Positions 19,499-27,495 of a stretch of DNA of 64,000 nt are shown here, piece after piece; positions within the stretch are counted from its first letter, which is position 1; each line of letters starts with the position of its first letter. The translations under genes and the position numbers were made by a program. The stretch covers positions 1 through 64,000 of the forward strand of contig JADBYZ010000011.1 of NCBI GenBank assembly GCA_020402745.1. Direction: 5' to 3'. The notes under the pieces were generated by a model. That model was not told where the DNA came from, did not search any database, and worked only from the letters and a program-made list of their open reading frames with translations. The stretch is from Phenylobacterium sp. GTDB lineage: Bacteria > Pseudomonadota > Alphaproteobacteria > Caulobacterales > Caulobacteraceae.

Positions 19499-21346
19499 TC
19501 AGCTCGGGCGCGCCACGGCCTCCTCGCTGCGGGCGTGGGCCTTGAGGGTTTCGGTCCAGATTTCGTGGAACAGGGGACTGTCCTTCAGGAGGGTGCGAAG
19601 GTCGCCCCGCGCCGCGATCCGCCCGCCCTCGACCACCAGGATCTGGTCCGCCCGACGATAGGCCTCCAGCCGGTGCGAGACGGCCAGGCAGGTGGGCCTC
19701 TCGCCCTCCTGCTCGAACAGCCGGGTCCAGAAGGCGTGCTCGGTGCGCACGTCCAGGGCGCTGGAGGCGTCGTCGAAGACCAGCAGGTCCGGGCGGCGGG
19801 CGAACATGCGGGCCGCCGCCGACCGCTGCACCTGGCCCCCGGACAGGGTCACGCCCCGGGTGCCCACCCGCGTGTCCAGGCCCTCGGCCAGGCGCGCCAC
19901 GTCCTCCTCCATCACCGCCAGATGGACGGCCCGGTCAAAGTCGGCGGGGGACAGGTCCAGCCCCATGGCGATGTTGTCGCCCAGGGTCTCGGTGAAGAGG
20001 CGCGGCGTCTGGCCGGTGTAGGCGCAGCGGGGCGGGGTGAGGAAGGTGGCGGGGTCCTCGACGCGCTCGCCGTTCCAGAACACCTCTCCGGCCTGGGCGG
20101 GCAGCAGGCCCAGGAGGCCGCGGAGCAAGGTGGTCTTGCCTGCCCCCACCCGTCCCGTGACGATGGTCACCGTGCCGCGCTCGAGGGTGAAGCTGATGTC
20201 CTCCACCCCGTTGCCGTCGCCGCCGTGCCGGCAGGTGAGGCCGCGCACCTCCAGGGTCCGAAGCGGCTCATGGCGACCGGTGGGCTCCGGGCCTTGGGGC
20301 TGGGCCTCGGTGATCCGCTCGCGCGGGGCGTCGCCCAGCAGGGTCTCGATGCGCATGAGGGCGACATCGGCGGTGCGCTTGCGCGCCAGCAGCCGGCCCA
20401 GCCAGCGGGGCGCCGAGGTCGCCGCGCCGACATAGGCGGCGAAGAGGGTGAAGTCGCCCACCGAGAACTCGCCCGCCTTCATGGCGCCCGCCGCCAGCAG
20501 CAGGATCAGGCCCAGGGCCAGGCTGGAGGTCCCGGCGCCGAAGGTGTCCAGGAGGGTGACGTAGATGCGGTGACGCACGGCCGTCGTCCGCCGGGTCTCG
20601 TTGAGGTCCGACAGCCGGCCCAGGACCCGGTCCTCGGCGCCCGCCACCCGGACGGCCTGGACAGCGGTGAAGGTCTCGCCGACGAAGGAGGTCACCCTCG
20701 CCTCGGCCTCCCGGGCCACGCGGGAATAGCGGTGGATGCCGGCGGTGATCTTCTGGGTAATGAAGACCATCAGGATCATCGGCAGGATGATGGCCAGGGT
20801 CACCGGCATGTTGATCCGCCACATGATGATGAGGGCGAGGACCGCAAAGACCGCCTGGCCGAAGGTCTCGGCCCAGCCCTCCATGAAGGCGATGACCTCG
20901 GCGACGTCGTCCCGGAAGCGGCTGAGCGCCTCGCCCGAGGTGCCGGGCGACACCCGCGGGCCCCGGGCGAACATGATCCAGCCCATCATGTTAGTCCGGA
21001 TCATCAGCCGGGAGGCCGAGGTGAAGGTCACGAAGGCCCAGGGCGTGAAGTACGACACGAACAGGGGCGACAACTGGGCGGCGAACCACAGCCCGACCAG
21101 GGTCCAGACATTGAACCCCGCCTGGGCGTGGCCGGAGAGGTTGTCGAAGATCTCCCTCTGCACGATGCCGGACAAGAGGGGCAGGGCGTAGAAGGCGGCG
21201 TAGAGCGCCATGCTGACGCCGAAGAGCCAGGGCCGGGCCGCGGCGATCCGCACGGCCTGGCGGAAGGCGGTCTGGTCCGGCGCCGGCAGGGGCGGCGGGA
21301 TGTCCCCGGTCTCGGGGTCGGTCCGGACGCTGTCGACCTCGCTCAC
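19499..21346 (-). CDS. ABC exporter half-transporter, subunit with degenerate ATPase residue
   Basis: 615 residues, type IV exporter: membrane domain about 35-315 and nucleotide-binding domain about 365-600. Walker A is GRVGAGKT (398-405), the signature is canonical LSGGQ (501-505), and Walker B is LLVFDD with Asp526 where the catalytic Glu is expected; the switch His558 is present. The start is GTG at 21346, which shares GTGA with the stop of the partner gene. With the partner's altered signature this gives one canonical and one degenerate ATP site, as in TM287/288-type heterodimers. Cargo unknown. Confidence 0.92.
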   Translation of the reverse strand: MSEVDSVRTDPETGDIPPPLPAPDQTAFRQAVRIAAARPWLFGVSMALYAAFYALPLLSGIVQREIFDNLSGHAQAGFNVWTLVGLWFAAQLSPLFVSYFTPWAFVTFTSASRLMIRTNMMGWIMFARGPRVSPGTSGEALSRFRDDVAEVIAFMEGWAETFGQAVFAVLALIIMWRINMPVTLAIILPMILMVFITQKITAGIHRYSRVAREAEARVTSFVGETFTAVQAVRVAGAEDRVLGRLSDLNETRRTTAVRHRIYVTLLDTFGAGTSSLALGLILLLAAGAMKAGEFSVGDFTLFAAYVGAATSAPRWLGRLLARKRTADVALMRIETLLGDAPRERITEAQPQGPEPTGRHEPLRTLEVRGLTCRHGGDGNGVEDISFTLERGTVTIVTGRVGAGKTTLLRGLLGLLPAQAGEVFWNGERVEDPATFLTPPRCAYTGQTPRLFTETLGDNIAMGLDLSPADFDRAVHLAVMEEDVARLAEGLDTRVGTRGVTLSGGQVQRSAAARMFARRPDLLVFDDASSALDVRTEHAFWTRLFEQEGERPTCLAVSHRLEAYRRADQILVVEGGRIAARGDLRTLLKDSPLFHEIWTETLKAHARSEEAVARPS

Positions 21347-23130
21347 CCCATGACCTCCGCCAGGCCGGTGCGCAGCAGGCGGGCGTAGGCCGACTCCGGG
21401 TCCGCCTCCAGCTCCGTCCTCCGGCCGGTCTCCACGAGGCGGCCCTGGTCGAGGATGGCGATCCGGTCGGCCCTCTGCACGGTGGAAAGCTTGTGGGCGA
21501 TGATGATGGCGGTCCGCCGCCGCCCGGTCCCGTCCGCGCCGAGGAGGCGGTCCAGGGCGCGCTCGATCATCTGGTCCGTGGCCGGATCGAGGCGCGACGA
21601 GGCCTCGTCCAGCACCACCAGGCCGGGGTCCTTCAGGAAGACCCGGGCGAAGGCCAGCAGCTGGGCCTCGCCGGCTGAAAGCCCGCCGCCAGCCCGCAGC
21701 ACCGTGCCCAGCCCCTGGGGCTGGCGGGACAGCCAGTCTCCCAGGCCCAGGTCCGTCAGCACATCAATGATCCGGGCGTCGTCGATGGCGGGATCGAAGA
21801 GGCTGGCGTTATCCCGGATGCTGGCGTCGAAGAGCTGGACCTCCTGGGTGACCAGGCCGATCCGCCCGCGCAGCTCGGACAAGCGCGCCGTCCTGATATC
21901 CGTCCCATCCAGGGTGACGGCCCCGCCCTGCGGGTCGTAGAGCCGGAAGAGGAGGCGGGTCAGGGTGGTCTTGCCGCTGCCGGTCCGGCCCAGCAGGCCG
22001 ATGACCTCGCCGGCGGGCACCTCCAGGTCGAGGTTGCGGATGACCGGGGTGTCTTCACGATAGGCGAAGGTCATGTCCTCGAAGCCGACGACCGGCGCCT
22101 GGGTGCGCAAGCCCTCCCACCCGGCGCCCGGCCCGTCGGTGAGGGTGGGCGTGATGGCGCGCAGGTCGCCGATCCGCTTCAGGCTGGCTGAGGCCGCCTG
22201 GAACTGCTGCAGCTGCTGGCCGATCAGCATGATCGGCAGGGACATCATCCCGGCGTACTGCATGAACATGAAGACGGTGCCGATCGTGGCCTCGCCGCGC
22301 TGGAACAGCCAGACGCCGAGGGCGAGGGCCAGGCCGAAGCCGATGGAGAAGAGGGCGCTGGCGGTCAGGAAGATCCAGTGCCCGCGGCGGGCGGCGTCGA
22401 CATTGGCAACCAGAAGCTCCGCATTGACCTCGCCCATGCGCCGCATCACGTGGGGGCCGCCGCCATTGGCCCGGACGTCGTCCAGGCCCGCCAGCCGCTC
22501 TTCCAGGAAGCCGGAGAAGGCCGACCAGGCCTCCCGGAGGCGCTCCCAGCGCCCGCCGGCGATCTGGCGGATGGCGTGGAGGACCAGACCCGCCACGACC
22601 GCGAAGCCGGTCAGCAGGACCCCGATCCGCCAGTCCTGCAGGTAGAGGACGATCAGGATGCCGGCCAGCAGCAGGGCGCCGCCGATGATCTGCAGGATGA
22701 ACTGGGAGAAGAAGGCGGCCAGGGCGGCCACGTCCCCGTCCACCCTCTCGATCAGCTCGCCCGGCGACTTGGCCGTGTGGAAGGCCATGTCCAGCCGCAG
22801 GGCGTGTTCGGCCAGGTCCTGGCGCATGCGATTGGTGGCCGACCAGCCCAGCTGCTCGCTGAAATAGGTGGAGCCGATCTGCAGGACCTGGGCGAGGATG
22901 GTGACGGCGATGAACAGGCCGGCCAGCATCCAGAGACGCTCCAGAGACGCGTCCGGGCCGCCCTGCGCGGTCGTGTCGATGAAGGCGCGGATGATCTGGG
23001 GCGAGGCCAGCTGGACCGCTGTTCCGGCCACCAGGAAGAGGGCGAGGGCGGTCAGGCGACGTCCCTCGGGCCGCAGGTAGACAGCGAGCACGGCCGCGCC
23101 GTCCGCCGACTTGACGGCCTCACGCCCCAC
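21343..23130 (-). CDS. ABC exporter half-transporter, subunit with canonical Walker B
   Basis: 595 residues from GTG 23130. Membrane domain about 25-320, nucleotide-binding domain about 348-590. Walker A GRTGSGKT (381-388), Q-loop TQE, signature LSAGE (484-488) instead of LSGGQ, Walker B LVVLDE with Glu509, and switch His in IIIAHKLS. Translationally coupled to the following subunit by a 4-base overlap. It lies 33 bases after the crotonase gene, so the exporter may be expressed with the acyl-CoA genes, perhaps to expel a toxic substrate or product. Confidence 0.92.
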   Translation of the reverse strand: MGREAVKSADGAAVLAVYLRPEGRRLTALALFLVAGTAVQLASPQIIRAFIDTTAQGGPDASLERLWMLAGLFIAVTILAQVLQIGSTYFSEQLGWSATNRMRQDLAEHALRLDMAFHTAKSPGELIERVDGDVAALAAFFSQFILQIIGGALLLAGILIVLYLQDWRIGVLLTGFAVVAGLVLHAIRQIAGGRWERLREAWSAFSGFLEERLAGLDDVRANGGGPHVMRRMGEVNAELLVANVDAARRGHWIFLTASALFSIGFGLALALGVWLFQRGEATIGTVFMFMQYAGMMSLPIMLIGQQLQQFQAASASLKRIGDLRAITPTLTDGPGAGWEGLRTQAPVVGFEDMTFAYREDTPVIRNLDLEVPAGEVIGLLGRTGSGKTTLTRLLFRLYDPQGGAVTLDGTDIRTARLSELRGRIGLVTQEVQLFDASIRDNASLFDPAIDDARIIDVLTDLGLGDWLSRQPQGLGTVLRAGGGLSAGEAQLLAFARVFLKDPGLVVLDEASSRLDPATDQMIERALDRLLGADGTGRRRTAIIIAHKLSTVQRADRIAILDQGRLVETGRRTELEADPESAYARLLRTGLAEVMG

Positions 23131-23163
23131 CTGAACGCCCTCGCCGACTGGAACCCGCAGGTC

Positions 23164-23976
23164 TCAACGCCCTGTGAACCTCGCCGGTCGCTTCTCGAGG
23201 AAGTGGGCGACGCCCTCCTTGAAGTCCTCGGACTTCAGGCTGAGGGCCATGTCGGCGTTGGCGTCGACAATGGCCTCAGAGAGGGACTGGAAGGGACTGT
23301 TCCAGAGCTCGCGCTTCATGACGGCGAGGGAGCGAGGGGAAACCTCGCTGGCCAGCATCCGGGCGTAGGCCATGACCTCGTCCCGGAAGGTGGCGGCTGG
23401 GAAGACCCGGTTGACCAGGCCGATCCGGAGGGCCTCGGCGGCGTCGACCCGGCGGGCCGAGTAGAGCAGGTCTGCGGCGTTGGCCATGCCGACGATCCGG
23501 GGCAGGAGCCAGGACATCCCGTGTTCGGCGATCAGGCCCCGGCGCGAGAAGGCGGTGGTGAAGACGCTCGCCTCCGAGGCGAACCGGATGTCGGTGTAGA
23601 GGGCCATCACCATGCCCAGGCCGGCGCAGGCGCCGTTGATCGCCCCCAGGATCGGCTTCGGGACGGCCGGGAAATAGGGATACTGCAGGCGGAAGTCAGG
23701 GCGCGAGGCCGGGTCGAAGGCGTCGGGCGCCCCGCCGCCAGTTCCCCCCGCCGAGACGGCGCCCTGCAGGACGTCCATGTCCGCGCCGGCGCAGAAGCCG
23801 CGCCCGGCGCCGGTCAGGACGATGACCTTCACCTCCGCATCGTCCACCGCCAGGCGCATGGCCAGGCGGAGCTCGGCCTCCATCACGCCCCGCCAGGCGT
23901 TCAGCCGGTCAGGGCGGTTGAGGGTGACCGTCGCCACCCCCGCCTCCACCTCGTAGAGGATGTCTTCAAAGGCCAT
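23164..23976 (-). CDS. Enoyl-CoA hydratase/isomerase (crotonase) family protein
   Basis: 270 residues. FCAGADMDVLQG forms the first CoA loop and INGACAGLGMVMALYTD the second. The sequence SRRGLIAEHGMSWLLPRIVG offers Glu in AEHG as the likely acid residue, while the first canonical Glu position is not conserved. Cytosolic; probably hydrates or isomerises an enoyl-CoA. Followed at 33 bases by the ABC exporter pair and preceded at 34 bases by an HD-domain gene, all leftward. Confidence 0.9.
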   Translation of the reverse strand: MAFEDILYEVEAGVATVTLNRPDRLNAWRGVMEAELRLAMRLAVDDAEVKVIVLTGAGRGFCAGADMDVLQGAVSAGGTGGGAPDAFDPASRPDFRLQYPYFPAVPKPILGAINGACAGLGMVMALYTDIRFASEASVFTTAFSRRGLIAEHGMSWLLPRIVGMANAADLLYSARRVDAAEALRIGLVNRVFPAATFRDEVMAYARMLASEVSPRSLAVMKRELWNSPFQSLSEAIVDANADMALSLKSEDFKEGVAHFLEKRPARFTGR

Positions 23977-24010
23977 GCGGGCCAGCCCGGGGCCGTACGG
24001 CCCCGCTCCC

Positions 24011-24601
24011 TCAGGCGTCCTGGCGGCGATAGATCGAGCGCTTGGGTTGGGCCGTCACGCGATGGATCATGGGCTCGAAGGCCGACAGGGGCATGGAGTC
24101 ATAGGCCGGGTCGAAGCTGTTCTGGTCGTAGAGGTGGCAGAACTGCGCCGTATACTCGAACCAGGGATGGCCCCGGAACTCGTCGCGCATGTCGCGGTCC
24201 AGGCCCAGGTGATGGAAGAAGTAGTAGCCCTGGAAGATCCCGTGCTTGTCCATCATCCAGTAGTTCTGCTCGGAGATGTAGGGCTTCAGGATCATGGCCC
24301 CCAGCTCGGCGTGGTTGGAGGGCGCCAGAATGTCGCCCACGTCATGCAGCAGGGCGCAGACCACGTACTCTTCGTCCCGGCCGTCGCGGTGGGCGCGGGT
24401 GGCGGTCTGCAGGGAGTGCTCCAGGCGGGTTACGGCGAAGCCGCCGCTGTCCTCGCCCAGCATGTTCAGGTGGGCGATCAGCCGGTTCGGGAACTCGCGG
24501 TGGAAGGGGGCGCCGGCCCGGCCGATGGCGGCCCAGTCCTCGGCGGTGCTCTCGGTCATGGCGTGGAAATTCGCCTTCATCTGCATCTCACCGTCCGCCA
24601 T
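24011..24601 (-). CDS. HD-domain protein, possible PhnZ/MIOX-like di-iron enzyme
   Basis: 196 residues. Candidate metal ligands are His62 (LEHSLQ), His86-Asp87 (LLHDVGD), His97 (NHAELGA), His120 and Asp159 (YDQNSFDP). Six such positions fit the mixed-valent di-iron oxygenase branch (PhnZ, myo-inositol oxygenase) at least as well as ordinary HD phosphohydrolases, but no phosphonate or inositol genes are nearby. GGGAGG lies six bases before the ATG. First gene of the leftward run that includes the crotonase and the ABC exporter; it lies downstream of the TonB receptor with a terminator between. Confidence 0.75.
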   Translation of the reverse strand: MADGEMQMKANFHAMTESTAEDWAAIGRAGAPFHREFPNRLIAHLNMLGEDSGGFAVTRLEHSLQTATRAHRDGRDEEYVVCALLHDVGDILAPSNHAELGAMILKPYISEQNYWMMDKHGIFQGYYFFHHLGLDRDMRDEFRGHPWFEYTAQFCHLYDQNSFDPAYDSMPLSAFEPMIHRVTAQPKRSIYRRQDA

Positions 24602-24720
24602 GTCGGCCTCCCTGCCCTGGCTGCCGGAGCTGGATCCGGCTTTTTTGATGAGCGGGTATCCTGAGGCCGCCCCGGGGAGGTGTCAACGCGCGCTCCCGTC
24701 TGCAGTCCGCCCAAAGACAA

Positions 24721-24748
24721 CGCCGCCCCCCGTTTCCGGGAGGCGGCG
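24721..24748 (-). terminator. Terminator of TonB-dependent receptor 1
   Basis: CGCCGCC and GGCGGCG arms with an extended CCCG/CGGG stem around a short loop, 25 bases past the receptor stop. Reading leftward it is followed by the T-rich TTGTCTTTG. The same 28 bases occur at 27444-27471 after the second receptor. Confidence 0.8.
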
Positions 24749-24772
24749 CGCCTGAAACCTCGGCTGAGGCGA

Positions 24773-27217
24773 TCAGTAGGTATAGCGCAGGGTCAACCCA
24801 TATGTCCGCGGCTGGCCCAGGAAGGCGTCGAATGAGCCTGGCTGGAATGGCGCGTCAAAGGCGACCTGGTAGTAGACTTCATTCAGGAGGTTCTGCGCCC
24901 AGGCCTCCACGGACCAGCGCTTGTCCTGGGACGCGAGGCCGAGGCGGGCGTTCACGGTGGTGAATCCCGGCTGGTTCTTGATCGGCGCCAGGTCAGACCC
25001 TGTATTGTACGACGAGACGCTCTTAGCGTTGAGCGCTGCCTTGCCGACCAGGTCATCCGTCAGGTTACGCTCATAGCTCAGGGCCAGCGAACCCGACCAT
25101 AGCGGCGCCAGGGACAAGCGGCTGCCGGGCAACCTGGCCCCGAGAGCCGCGGGAGTGGACTTCGCATAGGCCGTATCGGCGTAGGTCACCCCACCGTTCA
25201 GCGTCAGGCCGTCGACAGGTGTGAACCACAGGAAGTCCACGTCCGCGCCCTGGGAGACAACTTCCGGCACCGAAGTGACGGTGAACACCAACCCGTTGAA
25301 GGCGTTCAGCTGGAAGTCCTGGTAGTCCTGGTAGAACAGTGTGGCGTTCAGCAGCAGCGAGCGGTCGAACAGGGTGTTCTTGAAGCCGATCTCGTAGGAA
25401 TCGACCAGTTCGCGACCGAAGCGCGTGTCGAGAACCGGAGCGGTCGCCTGCCCAGCGACGATCTGAGTCGTCGTCGCGATCCGGTCCAGGTTGAAACCGC
25501 CCGCCTTGTAGCCGCGTGCATAGGAGGCGTACGCCATGACCTGATCGTTCAGGCGGTAGGCGGCCTTTACAGTGCCCGTGAACTCCTGCTCGTCCAGGGA
25601 CTGGGCGTTCGTGCCGATCTGACCAAAGCGCGGACTGTTCGCCGCGGCGCAGATCAGCTGGTATCCGGCGCCGAGCAGTCCGCCGGGACGGATCAGAGAG
25701 CCGTTGGCCGGGATCGGCCCGCCGAGGGCCTGGGCCCGGGCCAGCGCAGTTGCGCAGCCGATTCCACCATCCGAGTTGCTCCAGACGCTGCGGAGGGACT
25801 TGTCCTCCCAGGTGTAGCGGGCGCCGACCGTCAGCTCGAGGGCGTCAGTCACCTGGAAGCTGTTGTTGGTGAACAGCGCGAAGCCTTCCTGCTCCTGGGC
25901 GTAGGTGTCATTCTGGCCCTGACCGGGGCGGAACACCTGGCCCGTGGCCGGTTGGCCTGTAAACAGCGGCAGCTGCCCGCCGAGCAATCCGCTGAGGAAG
26001 GGCTCAAACTGGGCGCCGTAGGTGATCGTCCGTACGCGAGAGTCCAGGTCCTCTCGGGAATAGAAGGCGCCGACCAGCCAGTTGACAGTTTCGGTCCCAC
26101 CCGCGAGGCGGACTTCCTGGGTAAAGGTCGTGAAGCCCAGGGAGGCGGGGTTCGGACCTTCCAAGCCGGCCGTGTAAAGGATGTCAGCGCCCGTCCAGTC
26201 AACGTCGCCCCCGCCCTTCTGGCTCCATTCGCGATAGGCGGTGATGGAGGTCACCTTCGCGCCATCAAACCAGGGGGTGGTCCAGTCGGCCTGGACCGAG
26301 ACGCCCTTGTCAGTGATCTCCTTGAGGTAGCTGCGGTTGCCGTAGTCGCGGAAGCCGCCGATATCGACCGGGTTGGACAGGCCTGCGCCGGCCGGGGCCA
26401 GGGCGGTCACCAAGGCTGCAGTGCCGCCATTGAAGATCTGGACTGCTCCGCAGCAGCGCTCGTCGCGCTTGGTGTAGTCGATCGCGACATTGATATCGAG
26501 ATCGGCCGAGGGCGTGAACAGAACCTGCAGCCGGCTGGTGTAGAAGTCCTGGTTGTTGTTATTGGGCTGGTTAACGCTGTTGTAGTACCCATCACGAGCC
26601 CGCGCGGCGACAAACAGGCGGGCGGCGACCGCGTCTTCGACCAGGGGACCGTTCAGCGAGAGCGATGCGCCGAAGCCGTCGAGGTTGGACGCGGTCGCTT
26701 CGGCCGACGCCCCCAGGTTGAACGTCGGCCGCTTGGTGATGACATTGATCACGCCCGCGGTGGTGTTCTTGCCGAACAGGGTCCCTTGTGGGCCCTTCAG
26801 AACCTCAATGCGGTCCGGCTCGCCCAGGTCTGTAAAGGCGACACCGTTGCGGGGCCGGTAGACGCCATCGATCACCACGCCGACGGACGACTCCAGACCG
26901 GCGTTGTCGCCGACCGTGCCAATGCCGCGGATCCGGGCCGTGGTGACGGCGGCGCTCGACGTCGAGGTCACAATCAGGCCAGGCGTGGCGATGGTGAGAT
27001 CCTTGATGTCGCGGATGCCCGCGTCCTGAATCTGTTGCGCGCTGACCGAGGTGACGACGATCGGCACGTCCTGAAGGCTCTGTTCGCGGAGCTGTGCGGT
27101 GACCACCACCTCATCGACATAGGCGGGGGTGGCGTCCTGCGCCTGTGCGGCACCCGCGACCATCAGTCCAGATGCGACCGCGACAGCCGAAGCCCCGGCA
27201 AGATAAAGCCTCTTCAT
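24773..27217 (-). CDS. TonB-dependent outer-membrane receptor 1
   Basis: 814 residues. Signal peptide 1-26 ending GAAQAQ, TonB-box-like VDEVVVTAQ just after, plug domain with PDRIEVLKGPQGTLFGKNTT, then a 22-strand barrel closing with LRYTY (terminal aromatic residue). It resembles the large receptor family that Caulobacterales and sphingomonads use for carbohydrates and hydrophobic carbon sources; the ligand is unknown. It shares leader, signal peptide style and terminator with the receptor at 27496-30360, yet the barrels differ in length (814 against 954 residues), as if tandem paralogues had diverged. Confidence 0.93.
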   Translation of the reverse strand: MKRLYLAGASAVAVASGLMVAGAAQAQDATPAYVDEVVVTAQLREQSLQDVPIVVTSVSAQQIQDAGIRDIKDLTIATPGLIVTSTSSAAVTTARIRGIGTVGDNAGLESSVGVVIDGVYRPRNGVAFTDLGEPDRIEVLKGPQGTLFGKNTTAGVINVITKRPTFNLGASAEATASNLDGFGASLSLNGPLVEDAVAARLFVAARARDGYYNSVNQPNNNNQDFYTSRLQVLFTPSADLDINVAIDYTKRDERCCGAVQIFNGGTAALVTALAPAGAGLSNPVDIGGFRDYGNRSYLKEITDKGVSVQADWTTPWFDGAKVTSITAYREWSQKGGGDVDWTGADILYTAGLEGPNPASLGFTTFTQEVRLAGGTETVNWLVGAFYSREDLDSRVRTITYGAQFEPFLSGLLGGQLPLFTGQPATGQVFRPGQGQNDTYAQEQEGFALFTNNSFQVTDALELTVGARYTWEDKSLRSVWSNSDGGIGCATALARAQALGGPIPANGSLIRPGGLLGAGYQLICAAANSPRFGQIGTNAQSLDEQEFTGTVKAAYRLNDQVMAYASYARGYKAGGFNLDRIATTTQIVAGQATAPVLDTRFGRELVDSYEIGFKNTLFDRSLLLNATLFYQDYQDFQLNAFNGLVFTVTSVPEVVSQGADVDFLWFTPVDGLTLNGGVTYADTAYAKSTPAALGARLPGSRLSLAPLWSGSLALSYERNLTDDLVGKAALNAKSVSSYNTGSDLAPIKNQPGFTTVNARLGLASQDKRWSVEAWAQNLLNEVYYQVAFDAPFQPGSFDAFLGQPRTYGLTLRYTY

Positions 27218-27302
27218 GGTGGTCCAACTCCTTCCGCCGGCGGCCTGATTGCCTGAACATCCCGGCGTTAATGGCCGGGAGATAGTCCCGGGGCGCAGGG
27301 AT

Positions 27303-27340
27303 CGCTATAGCAATTTTGTCACAATCCAGGACGTTTAGCG
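27303..27340 (-). promoter_or_regulatory. Conserved upstream block of receptor 1
   Basis: 38 bases that match 30446-30483 at 29 positions without gaps, including CGCTAT at one end, TTTTG in the middle and GGACGTT and AGCG at the other. Both copies lie about 86 bases upstream of a TonB receptor start, in the same orientation. It probably holds the promoter and any shared operator. Confidence 0.6.
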
Positions 27341-27443
27341 GAAGATAGTCCAGGAACACGGACCTGCGTGCCTGCGACGCACTCGGTGAGGTCGTCTGCC
27401 GACCAAACAGGCGCCCGACGGGCGCAGGGCTTACCAAATCAAA

Positions 27444-27471
27444 CGCCGCCCCCCGTTTCCGGGAGGCGGCG
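27444..27471 (-). terminator. Terminator of TonB-dependent receptor 2
   Basis: Identical 28-base hairpin to 24721-24748, again 24 bases past the receptor stop; leftward it runs into TTTGATTTGG. The similarity continues across the spacer to the stop codon. Confidence 0.8.
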
Positions 27472-27495
27472 CGCCTGAAGCCTCGGCTGAGGGGA

